A DNA stretch of 11,042 nucleotides, from positions 1 to 11,042 of the forward strand of contig JAIVHR010000162.1 in assembly GCA_020200935.1 (NCBI GenBank). Direction: 5' to 3'. The number at the start of each line of letters is the position of its first letter. The stretch's first letter is position 1. The notes under the pieces were generated by a model. The model did not search any database and was not told where the DNA came from. It saw only the letters and a list, made by a program, of their open reading frames with translations. A program made the position numbers and the translations under genes. The stretch comes from Sphingomonadales bacterium. Lineage in GTDB: Bacteria > Pseudomonadota > Alphaproteobacteria > Sphingomonadales > Sphingomonadaceae. Of this stretch, positions 1-6,860 are shown in pieces.

Positions 1-978
1 CTCCAGGAGGAAATGAGCAAGATCGGCGCCCACAACCCGATCGGCGGCATGGGCGTGATGATGTTCGGCCCGACCTTGCTGGAATATGGCAGCGAGGAGC
101 AGAAGCAGGAGCATATCCCGCCGATCTGCCGCGGCGAGATCCGCTGGTGCCAGGGCTATTCGGAGCCCAATGCCGGTTCCGACCTCGCCAATGTCCAGAC
201 CTTCGGCGAGGCCGTTTCTGATCCAGAGGGGGGCGACCATTATCTGGTCAACGGCCAGAAGACCTGGACCAGCGGCGGCCAATGGGCCGACAAATGCTTC
301 GCGCTGGTCCGCACCGACAAATCGAAGAAGCATGAGGGTATCAGCTTCATGCTCATCGACATGGATCAGCCCGGCGTCGAGACGCGGCCGATCCGGCTGA
401 TCTCGGGCGCATCGCCCTTTTGCGAGACCTTCTTCACCGATGTGAAGGTGCCGAAGGAAAATCTGGTCGGCGCCGAGGGCGAGGGTTGGACGATCGGCAA
501 AAGGCTGCTCCAGCATGAGCGGACGAGCCTGTCCTCGGGCGGCGGCGCGGCGAGCCGGATGTTTTCGGGCGGATCGCTCGCCGACCTCGCCAGGAAATAT
601 CGCGGCACCGACGCGGATGGCGAGATCGCCGACAAGGAGCTCAGGAACAAGATCATCCGCTTCGAGATGCTCCAGCGCAATTTTATGCTGACGATCGCCC
701 GTGCCCGCGCCGAGGCCAAGGGCAATCAGGGGCCCAATGCGACGAGCTCGATCATGAAGAATGTCGGCGGCCGCATCACCCAGGATCGCGCCGAGCTGAC
801 GCTCGAGATCATGGGCATGGCCGGGCTCGGCTGGGAAGGGGAAGGCTTCAGCCGGGACGAGATCGCCGCCGCGCGCGGCTGGCTCTGGGGCAAGGCGGTC
901 TCGATCTATGGCGGCAGCTACGAGATCCAGAATAACATCATCGCCAAGCGCATCCTCGGGATGCGGGATCATCAATAA
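1..978 (+). CDS. Acyl-CoA dehydrogenase, 5' end outside the window (partial)
   Basis: This is the C-terminal 325 residues of an FAD-dependent acyl-CoA dehydrogenase, which would introduce an alpha,beta double bond into an acyl-CoA in the cytoplasm. The frame is open to the first base, and the ATG at 13 falls inside the N-terminal helical domain, so the true start lies upstream even though an AGGAGG-like stretch precedes that ATG. The flavin-contact motif SEPNAGSD is at nt 160-183 and is followed by a KTWTSGG beta-domain segment. The usual RxQFG helix motif is absent. Near the C terminus the family motif IYEGT, whose Glu is the base in many members, reads IYGGS (nt 904-918), followed by YEIQNNIIAKRILG. 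The next gene is another dehydrogenase with complementary motifs, which resembles the alpha2beta2 FadE pairs of actinobacterial steroid catabolism. Family assignment is firm. Substrate is unknown. Confidence 0.95.
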   Translation, partial: LQEEMSKIGAHNPIGGMGVMMFGPTLLEYGSEEQKQEHIPPICRGEIRWCQGYSEPNAGSDLANVQTFGEAVSDPEGGDHYLVNGQKTWTSGGQWADKCFALVRTDKSKKHEGISFMLIDMDQPGVETRPIRLISGASPFCETFFTDVKVPKENLVGAEGEGWTIGKRLLQHERTSLSSGGGAASRMFSGGSLADLARKYRGTDADGEIADKELRNKIIRFEMLQRNFMLTIARARAEAKGNQGPNATSSIMKNVGGRITQDRAELTLEIMGMAGLGWEGEGFSRDEIAAARGWLWGKAVSIYGGSYEIQNNIIAKRILGMRDHQ

Positions 979-980
979 GA

Positions 981-1110
981 CCCTCTCCCCTTCAGGGGAG
1001 AGGGAAGAGCCGCAAAGCGGCGAAGGGAGAGGGGAAGTCTCCCGAACGATTGCAACCTCGGGTCGGTGGACTCCCCCTCTCCCCGGCCCTCTCCCCTGAA
1101 GGGGAGAGGG
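981..1110. repeat. Composite inverted repeat with two head-to-head palindromes
   Basis: The gap between the two dehydrogenase genes is almost wholly palindromic. One perfect 10-bp stem (981-990 with 995-1004) has a TTCA loop. A second copy with the same arms (1087-1096 with 1101-1110) has a TGAA loop, so the copies lie in opposite orientation. Between them, GGGAGAGGGGAAGTC at 1025-1039 pairs with 1069-1083 in 14 of 15 positions, CCCGA (1041-1045) pairs with TCGGG (1058-1062), and GCCGC-AAA-GCGGC forms a small hairpin at 1009-1021. The element begins 2 nt after the upstream stop. Its right arm is the purine-rich sequence just before the next start codon. It resembles BIME-type intergenic repeats. 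It could slow polymerase, stabilise mRNA, or mask the ribosome binding site. Confidence 0.85.
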
Positions 1111-1120
1111 AGAATGAAGA

Positions 1121-2194
1121 ATGGCCGCACTCAACGACGAACAGACCATGCTGCGCGACATGGCGCGCGACTGGTCGAACGAGAAATCGCCGGTCTCGGC
1201 CTTCCGCAAGATGCGCGATACGGGCTTCGAGCAAGGCTACGACCCGAGCGTCTATGGCGAGATGGCGCAGATGGGCTGGGCCGGGATCATCATCCCCGAG
1301 CAATATGGCGGATCGGATTTCGGCTTTCTGAGCCTCGGCCTGGTGCTCGAGGAACTGGGCCGAAACCTCAACGCTTCGCCGCTCGCCGCTTCGTCTGCCG
1401 CGGCCGCCGCGATCATCGTCGGCGGATCGGACGCGCAAAAGGAAGAATATCTGCCGAAGATCGCCGGCGGCGACCTCGTCGCCACCTTGGCGATCGACGA
1501 AGGCCCGCACCATGATCCCGACGCGATCGAAGCCGGCGTTTCGGACGGCAAGCTTTCGGGCACCAAGACATTCGTTCCCGAGGGCGACGGCGCCGGGCTG
1601 TTCGTGGTCGGTGCGAAGGACGGGCTCTATCTCGTCGAGGGTGAGGCCGACGGCGTCTCGCGCGCGTCGCGCAGCATGGTCGATTCGCGCAGCCATGCCG
1701 AAATCGCCTTCGACGGCGCCGCCGCGGACAGGCTCGCCGATGGCGGCGATGAGCTGCTGACCGACATACTCGATCGCGCGCGGATCATCGCCTCGGCCGA
1801 GATGCTCGGCATGGCGGTCCAGGCCTTCGAGACGACGCTCGATTATCTCAAGCAGCGCGTCCAGTTCGGCCAGGCGCTGTCGAGTTTCCAGGCGATCCAG
1901 CACCGGATGGCCAACATGTTCGCCGAGATCGAGCTGATGCGCTCATCGGTCGAGGGCGCGCTGCAGGCCGTCGATTCGGGCCTCGGCATCGCCCAGGCGG
2001 CGAGCCTCGCCAAGGCGACCGCCAACGACACGCTCAACCTCGTCACCCGCGAGATGATCCAGCTGCATGGCGGCATCGGCATGACCGACGAGCATGACGC
2101 CGGCTTCTACATCAAGCGCGCGCGGATCCTCGAGCAGCAATGGGGCAATGCGAGCTTCCACCGCGACCGTTTCGCAAAGCTGAGCGGTTATTGA
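1121..2194 (+). CDS. Acyl-CoA dehydrogenase family protein, probable second subunit
   Basis: This 357-residue protein has the acyl-CoA dehydrogenase fold and is slightly shorter than the usual 380-400 residues. The N-terminal helical domain is about residues 1-115 (GWAGIIIPEQYGGSDFGF at 52-69), the beta domain about 116-210, and the C-terminal helical domain 215-350. It keeps the flavin-binding RVQFG (246-250) and QLHGGIGMT (314-322) motifs. The beta-domain SEP-x-GSD motif is replaced by DEGPHHDP (126-133), and the C-terminal YEGT/EIQ segment is missing. These losses are the reverse of those in the preceding gene, which suggests one flavin site built from both proteins. The start at 1121 is supported by GGGAG about 8 nt upstream, within the edge of the repeat; the ATG at 1114 is out of frame. 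Substrate is unknown; steroid or bile-acid side chains or branched acyl-CoAs are guesses. Confidence 0.9.
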   Translation: MAALNDEQTMLRDMARDWSNEKSPVSAFRKMRDTGFEQGYDPSVYGEMAQMGWAGIIIPEQYGGSDFGFLSLGLVLEELGRNLNASPLAASSAAAAAIIVGGSDAQKEEYLPKIAGGDLVATLAIDEGPHHDPDAIEAGVSDGKLSGTKTFVPEGDGAGLFVVGAKDGLYLVEGEADGVSRASRSMVDSRSHAEIAFDGAAADRLADGGDELLTDILDRARIIASAEMLGMAVQAFETTLDYLKQRVQFGQALSSFQAIQHRMANMFAEIELMRSSVEGALQAVDSGLGIAQAASLAKATANDTLNLVTREMIQLHGGIGMTDEHDAGFYIKRARILEQQWGNASFHRDRFAKLSGY

Positions 2195-2199
2195 TTCAA

Positions 2200-2277
2200 G
2201 TGCTCCCGTGCAGGCGGGAGCCCAGGGCCTCGGGCGACGGCGCTTGCCGCCCTGGGCTCCTGCCTGCGCAGGAGCAC
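2200..2277. repeat. Long imperfect inverted repeat with nested hairpins
   Basis: Two arms of about 28 bp (2200-2227 and 2250-2277) are inverted copies, with 3 mismatches in the 27 inner positions and a 22-nt spacer. Each arm folds on itself: the left has GCTCCCG pairing with CGGGAGC around a 6-nt loop (2202-2221), and the right has GCTCCTGC pairing with GCAGGAGC around CTGC (2256-2275). The element can therefore form either one long hairpin or two short ones. It starts 5 nt after the stop of the dehydrogenase gene and ends 10 nt before the transporter start. Its sequence differs from the CCCTC-type repeats elsewhere in the window. I remember similar elements as frequent in sphingomonad intergenic regions; a genome-wide count would test this. 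Confidence 0.85.
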
Positions 2278-2287
2278 AGAAGCGCCC

Positions 2288-3574
2288 ATGGCCGACGCCG
2301 CATTGCCCGACGCCTCCTCGCTCGCCGAACAGGAAGCCGAGTATGACCGCTTCGTGCGGGAGAATCTGCGCGCCAATTACATAGCGCATTTTTCGCACGG
2401 CATGCTCGGCATGACCGGCTTTCGCATCATGATGGCGCCGACCTTCCTGCCGGCCTATCTGTTCATGCTGACCGGTTCGAACTTCCTGGTCGGGCTCGGC
2501 CAGGCGCTGACCCAACTGGGCGCGGTGCTCTCACCGATCATGAGCGCCTCGAACATCGAATATAGAAAGCGCGTGCTCCCGGTGGCGATCCGCATCGGCA
2601 CCGCGATGCGGCTCGCCATCCTCGGCCTCGCGCTGACCGGCTATTTCCTCACCGGATCGCTGCTGCTCTTCGCGACCTTCGGCTGCCTGTTCCTTCTGGG
2701 TTTCTTCATGGGCCAGCAGCGGGTCGCCTTCCAGATGTTGCTTTCCAAAGTCATCCCGATCGAAAAGCGCGGCCGGCTGCAGGCCTGGCGCAATATGGCC
2801 GGCGGCGGGACGGCGGCCCTGCTTTCCTATTTCGCGGGCGCCTGGTTCCTCGAGCAGAATGTTCTCGGCAACGGCTATGCGACGACCTTCCTCGTCTGCT
2901 TCATCCTGACCAGCCTTGGGCTGTTCGTGCTGTTCCGCTATATGCGCGAACCCGAACCGCCGACCGTACGCCCGCGCATGTCGGTCCGCGAACGGCTGCG
3001 CGATTTTCCCGAACTGCTCGGCGATCGCGACTATCGCAATGTGCTGATCGCGCAATTGCTGACCGTCGCGGCGCGGATCTCGCTGCCTTTCTGCATCCTC
3101 TACGCCGCCGACACGATAGAACTCGACGGCGCGGCGATCGGCCTGCTGACCCTCGCCTTTCTCGGCGCCGATACGCTCGCCAATCTGGCCTGGGGCTATA
3201 TCGGCGACCGCAGCGGCTACCGACTGACCTTCATATTCTCGGTCATCGTCTGGCTCGCGGCGCTGGTGCTGCTGATCGTCGCGGACAGCGCTTTGCCGAT
3301 CTATCTCGCCTTTGTCGGCCTCGGCGCCTCGATGTCGGGCTATATGATGAGCGCCTCGACGATCATCCTCGAATTCGGCAGCCGCGACGACCTGCCGATG
3401 CGGCTCGCGCTTTCGACCACCGCCGAGACCTCGGTCGCCACCGTCGGACCGCTCGCCGGCGGCGTCATCGCGGCAACGCTGGGCTATATTCCGCTGTTCT
3501 TTATATCGATCGGCTTCCTGATCGCGGCGCTCACCATCCTGCTGTTGTTCGTGCGCGAGCCGCGTAACCGGTGA
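2288..3574 (+). CDS. Major facilitator superfamily (MFS) transporter
   Basis: This 428-residue integral inner-membrane protein has about 12 hydrophobic segments in two halves, separated by a basic cytoplasmic loop at about 218-248. The second half carries the MFS signature GYIGDRSG (303-310), a variant of the loop motif G-x-x-x-D-R-x-G. The equivalent loop in the first half (about 85-97, SASNIEYRKRVLP) is degenerate. The N terminus to about residue 35 is hydrophilic. MFS proteins move small solutes by proton coupling or facilitated exchange; the substrate and direction cannot be read here. The gene follows the acyl-CoA dehydrogenase pair after a 93-nt gap holding a hairpin repeat, so it may be co-transcribed and take up or export a related acid. 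The best ribosome site, AGGAG at 2270-2274, lies in the repeat and is rather far (13 nt) from the ATG. Confidence 0.9.
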   Translation: MADAALPDASSLAEQEAEYDRFVRENLRANYIAHFSHGMLGMTGFRIMMAPTFLPAYLFMLTGSNFLVGLGQALTQLGAVLSPIMSASNIEYRKRVLPVAIRIGTAMRLAILGLALTGYFLTGSLLLFATFGCLFLLGFFMGQQRVAFQMLLSKVIPIEKRGRLQAWRNMAGGGTAALLSYFAGAWFLEQNVLGNGYATTFLVCFILTSLGLFVLFRYMREPEPPTVRPRMSVRERLRDFPELLGDRDYRNVLIAQLLTVAARISLPFCILYAADTIELDGAAIGLLTLAFLGADTLANLAWGYIGDRSGYRLTFIFSVIVWLAALVLLIVADSALPIYLAFVGLGASMSGYMMSASTIILEFGSRDDLPMRLALSTTAETSVATVGPLAGGVIAATLGYIPLFFISIGFLIAALTILLLFVREPRNR

Positions 3575-3604
3575 TGCCGAAAGGCCACAGAAATAGCGAT
3601 GCGC

Positions 3605-3640
3605 GGCGCGCGCGCCCGGATCCGCGGAAACGCGCGGATC
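3605..3640. other. Palindrome and stem-loop after the transporter gene
   Basis: A perfect 12-bp palindrome, GGCGCGCGCGCC (3605-3616), is followed by a stem-loop in which GATCCGCG (3619-3626) pairs exactly with CGCGGATC (3633-3640) around a 6-nt loop. It sits 30-66 nt after the transporter stop and about 30 nt before the next promoter candidate. No T run follows, so it is not a classical intrinsic terminator. It may still help end or protect the upstream transcript, or act as a protein site. Confidence 0.5.
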
Positions 3641-3654
3641 GGCCGTATGGCAAC

Positions 3655-3698
3655 GGTGTGACACACCCTTGACGAAACCCTGCTTTTGGCCATTATAC
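3655..3698 (+). promoter_or_regulatory. Candidate sigma-70-type promoter with upstream palindromic operator
   Basis: TTGACG at 3669-3674 matches the -35 consensus in 5 of 6 positions. A CATTAT element at 3691-3696 lies 16 nt downstream and matches the -10 consensus in 4 of 6; shifted readings of the -10 are possible. Directly upstream, GGTGTG-A-CACACC at 3655-3667 is a perfect 13-bp palindrome ending 1 nt before the -35. This is a typical position for a repressor or activator site. The leader to the receptor ATG is about 50 nt and ends with a strong Shine-Dalgarno sequence (GGAGG at 3741-3745, 7 nt before the ATG). The transcription start is inferred only. Confidence 0.5.
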
Positions 3699-3752
3699 GC
3701 ACCACGGGTACGACCGCGGCAAGACGGGCGGCCCTGAAAGGGAGGGGATCCA

Positions 3753-6700
3753 ATGAAAACGCAATTTTTTGCGCGTGCCAGTGCGGCCGCGCTCGGCACG
3801 GCCATGTGCGTGACCGCCAGTCCGGCAATTGCCCAGAACGAGCCGATGGCTTCGGGGCAGAATGAAGACAGCATCATCGTCGTCACCGGTTCGTTCATTC
3901 GCGGCACGCCCGAGGATGCGGCGCTTCCGGTCGATGTCTTTTCGTCCGACGATCTCGACCGGAACGGCATTTCCTCGCCGCTCGAATTCATCAAGGACCT
4001 GCCCTCGGTCGGTTCGGTGCTCGGCGACACCAACCAGTTTTCGACCGCGAGCCAGGGCTTCCAGGGCGCCGGCTCGATCAACCTGCGCGGCCTCGGCCCG
4101 ACGCGGACGCTCGTCCTCATGAACGGGCGACGGACGATCTCCTCGCCCGGCGACGGCTTTGTCGACACCAACCTCATCCCGCTCTTCGCGCTCGACCGGA
4201 TCGAGATCCTCAAGGACGGCGCGGCGGCGACCTACGGATCGGATGCGATCGGCGGCGTCGCCAACTTCGTCACGCGCCAGAATTGGGAGGGCGTCGAGGT
4301 CGCCGGCGACTATGAATTCATCGACGGCTCGAATGACGACTATAATGTCAGCGCCGTCATCGGCCGGACCTGGGGCGATGCCAATTTCCTGATCGGCGCC
4401 GGCTATCAGCACCGGTCCGAGCTATCGACCCAGGAGCGCGATTTCACCCAGGTGCCCTATGAGATCAATCCTTCGGGCTGGTCGACGCTCGGCAATCCGG
4501 GCACCTATCTCGCGAAGCTCGGCCCGATAGCGCAGGGACCAGCCGGAACGACGATCGGTCTTGGCTTTGACGGCGCGGTGCCCGGCACGTGCGAGGCGAC
4601 CAACGGCATCTCGGGAACGACGGGCCCGGGCGGCACCGGCGTGCCGGTCTGCCGTTTCACCTACGTTCCCTTCGACAATCTGGTCGAGCATCAGAATCGC
4701 TACCAGATCTTCGCCCAGATGGATGTCGATCTCAGCGACAACCTCGCCTTCCACGCCGAAGGCCTGTGGGCTCATACCTACCAGCGCGGCCGTTATTCGC
4801 CCGCCTTCCCGCCGACCCAGGGGCCGCGCGGCTCGGGGAGCGTGGGCGCCTTCTACGTGCCCGATACCAATCCGGGCTATGCCGGCTTCATCGCTCAATC
4901 GGGGTTGGCCGGCGGAATTGCCGATCCGGCTAATCCGGGCAGCTTCGCCAATCTGTTTGGCAGCTATGCCCAGATCCTGTTGTTCCGCCCGCTCGCCAAT
5001 GGCGGCAACCCGATAACCGGCGGCCGCGGCGGCCAGATCGGCGAAGCGGACATCGAGGCCTGGCGCGCTTCGGGCGGACTCGATTGGGACCTCGCCGACA
5101 ATTTCCGGGTTTCCTTCTACAACACCTTCATCCGCTCGGACCGCAATGCCTATGTCACCGACGTGGTCGGGCAGCGCCTCCAGAATGCGCTCGAAGGCTT
5201 TGGCGGACCGGGATGCGACCGCGCCAGCGGTACGGCCGGCCAGGGACCCTGCATGTATTTCAACCCCTTCTCGAACTCCTTCCCCGGAAATCCGGCGACT
5301 GGCCAGTCCAATCCTGGCTTTATTGCAGGCAACGAGAATGATCCGACGCTGGTCGACTGGCTGCTCGTGCCGAGCGGCACCGATCAGCGGGAAGAACAGT
5401 GGATCGTCGACCTGATCTTCAGCGGCGAATCGGGCATCGATCTCGGCGGCGGGCCGGTGGCCTATGCCTTCGGCGCCCAGTATCGCCAGTCGGACTATCG
5501 CAGCGTCCCGCTCAACAACGTCACCAATCTCAACAACAATCCCTGCTTCATCGAGAACGATCAAAGCTGCGTCGGCACGCCGATCGAAGGGGTCGGCCCC
5601 TTCATCTTCCTTGGCGGCTTCCGCAACGTCCAGCTCGAGCAGGACGTCCATGCGCTGTTCGCCGAGGTCAACGTCCCGATCGGCGACACGATCGAACTCA
5701 CCGGCGCGATCCGCTACGAGGATTATGGCGGCTCGGTCGGCTCGACGATCAATCCCAAGGGCTCGATCCGCTGGGAGCCAACCGATTGGCTCGTGCTGCG
5801 CGGCTCGGTCGGCACGACCTTCCGCGGCCCGCTACCGACCCAGGTTTCGCCCAACGCGGTGACCTCGCTCGCCGGCATCCAGGCGGCGGCCAACAACTTC
5901 AAATCGGTCGATATCTTCGGCAACCCCGTCGATCTCGGCCCGGAGACGGCCTTCACCTACAATGTCGGGGCGATCGTCGACTATGCGGGCTTCGCCGCCT
6001 CGATCGACTATTGGAGCTACGATTTCGACGACCGGATCACGACGACGCCGGGCCAGGCGATCGCGAGCACGGTGGCCAGCGCTGGCGTGTCGCCCAATGG
6101 CACCCAGTTCGCCAACTGTGCGAGCCCGCTGGTCGACCTGATCACTTTCGCCGGCGGCGGCTGCGTGCAGGGGACGACCACCGGTCTCGATATTTCCCGC
6201 GTGCGCACCGACTGGGTCAACGGACCCTCGGTCAAGACGTCGGGCTTCGACTTCGCGCTCGATTACACGACCGAACTCGGCCCGGGCCTTTTCTCCATCG
6301 GCGGCCAGGCGACGCATATCCTCGACTATGACATCGACGATTTCGTCTTCCGCGGGGTGTTGCTCCAAACCGGCTATAGCGCCGACGGCTTTTCGAACTT
6401 CTTCCGCGATCCCGGAACGGTCTCGAAATGGCGCGCCAACGGCTATGTCAATTACAACGTTTCGGGCCTCAATCTGCGCTACACGATCCAGCATATCGCC
6501 GGCGTCACCGACGATCGCTGCATCAACGTCAATCCCTGCGCCTCGACGCCCGAATTCGGCGGCACGAACTTCGCCGCCGAGATCCCGTCCTACACGCAGC
6601 ATGACTTCCATGTGGCCTACGATCTGCCGTTCCAGTTCATGGATACGCAGCTGCAATTCTCGATCGAGAATTTCACCAACGAGGATCCGGCACCGGCGCG

Positions 6701-6779
6701 GCTCGAACTGGGCTACAACCCGTTCATCGGCAATCCGCTCGGCCGGGTCTACCGGCTGGGCGCCCGGGTTCGCTTCTAG
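3753..6779 (+). CDS. TonB-dependent outer-membrane receptor
   Basis: This 1008-residue protein would import a substrate across the outer membrane using ExbBD-TonB energy. It has a signal peptide (residues 1-27, likely cleaved after SPAIA), a TonB-box-like DSIIVVTG at 39-46, a plug domain from about 55 to 175 (with INLRGLG at 109-115, VLMNGRR at 121-127 and DRIEILKDGAAATYGSDAIG at 148-167), then a long beta-barrel. It ends in the aromatic C-terminal strand GRVYRLGARVRF, as BAM-recognised porins do. The mature part has ten cysteines in five close pairs, probably disulfides in surface loops. The strong ribosome site 7 nt upstream and the signal peptide fix the start. No anti-sigma or FecR-like gene is adjacent, and there is no N-terminal signalling domain. 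The substrate is unknown; in sphingomonads such receptors often serve carbon sources as well as iron. Confidence 0.95.
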   Translation: MKTQFFARASAAALGTAMCVTASPAIAQNEPMASGQNEDSIIVVTGSFIRGTPEDAALPVDVFSSDDLDRNGISSPLEFIKDLPSVGSVLGDTNQFSTASQGFQGAGSINLRGLGPTRTLVLMNGRRTISSPGDGFVDTNLIPLFALDRIEILKDGAAATYGSDAIGGVANFVTRQNWEGVEVAGDYEFIDGSNDDYNVSAVIGRTWGDANFLIGAGYQHRSELSTQERDFTQVPYEINPSGWSTLGNPGTYLAKLGPIAQGPAGTTIGLGFDGAVPGTCEATNGISGTTGPGGTGVPVCRFTYVPFDNLVEHQNRYQIFAQMDVDLSDNLAFHAEGLWAHTYQRGRYSPAFPPTQGPRGSGSVGAFYVPDTNPGYAGFIAQSGLAGGIADPANPGSFANLFGSYAQILLFRPLANGGNPITGGRGGQIGEADIEAWRASGGLDWDLADNFRVSFYNTFIRSDRNAYVTDVVGQRLQNALEGFGGPGCDRASGTAGQGPCMYFNPFSNSFPGNPATGQSNPGFIAGNENDPTLVDWLLVPSGTDQREEQWIVDLIFSGESGIDLGGGPVAYAFGAQYRQSDYRSVPLNNVTNLNNNPCFIENDQSCVGTPIEGVGPFIFLGGFRNVQLEQDVHALFAEVNVPIGDTIELTGAIRYEDYGGSVGSTINPKGSIRWEPTDWLVLRGSVGTTFRGPLPTQVSPNAVTSLAGIQAAANNFKSVDIFGNPVDLGPETAFTYNVGAIVDYAGFAASIDYWSYDFDDRITTTPGQAIASTVASAGVSPNGTQFANCASPLVDLITFAGGGCVQGTTTGLDISRVRTDWVNGPSVKTSGFDFALDYTTELGPGLFSIGGQATHILDYDIDDFVFRGVLLQTGYSADGFSNFFRDPGTVSKWRANGYVNYNVSGLNLRYTIQHIAGVTDDRCINVNPCASTPEFGGTNFAAEIPSYTQHDFHVAYDLPFQFMDTQLQFSIENFTNEDPAPARLELGYNPFIGNPLGRVYRLGARVRF

Positions 6780-6800
6780 ACGAGGAGGGGGAGCACAGAA

Positions 6801-6832
6801 GGGCCCCGCGGTTCGCGCCGCGGGGCCCTTTT
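6801..6832 (+). terminator. Rho-independent terminator of the receptor gene
   Basis: A perfect 11-bp G/C stem (GGGCCCCGCGG at 6801-6811 with CCGCGGGGCCC at 6818-6828) encloses a TTCGCG loop and is followed directly by TTTT (6829-6832). It lies 21 nt after the receptor stop codon, between two convergent genes. On the opposite strand only a short TTCT follows the same stem, so it may also stop hmgA transcription, but less clearly. Confidence 0.9.
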
Positions 6833-6860
6833 GCTGTGCGATTCCGTCCCATTGAGCGGT

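Noticed and set aside
13..978. ATG at 13 behind an AGGAGG-like sequence as the true start of the first gene
   Set aside because: The frame is open to base 1, and the encoded residues before and after 13 belong to the middle of the N-terminal acyl-CoA dehydrogenase domain. The purine stretch is codons, not a ribosome site.
981..1110. CRISPR array or intrinsic terminators in the first gene gap
   Set aside because: There are only two inverted palindromes, no regularly spaced direct repeats, and no T run after either hairpin.
2531..4213. 560-codon open frame on the minus strand
   Set aside because: It spans the transporter and the start of the receptor on the other strand, has low-complexity R/D/E/A/G-rich content and no recognisable domain. 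It is typical of antisense frames in GC-rich coding DNA.
4422..5651. 409-codon open frame on the minus strand
   Set aside because: It lies entirely inside the receptor gene, which has a signal peptide, plug and barrel. The antisense translation shows no family features.
5832..6656. 274-codon open frame on the minus strand
   Set aside because: It is antisense to the receptor barrel and made of repetitive charged residues expected from reversed GC-rich codons.
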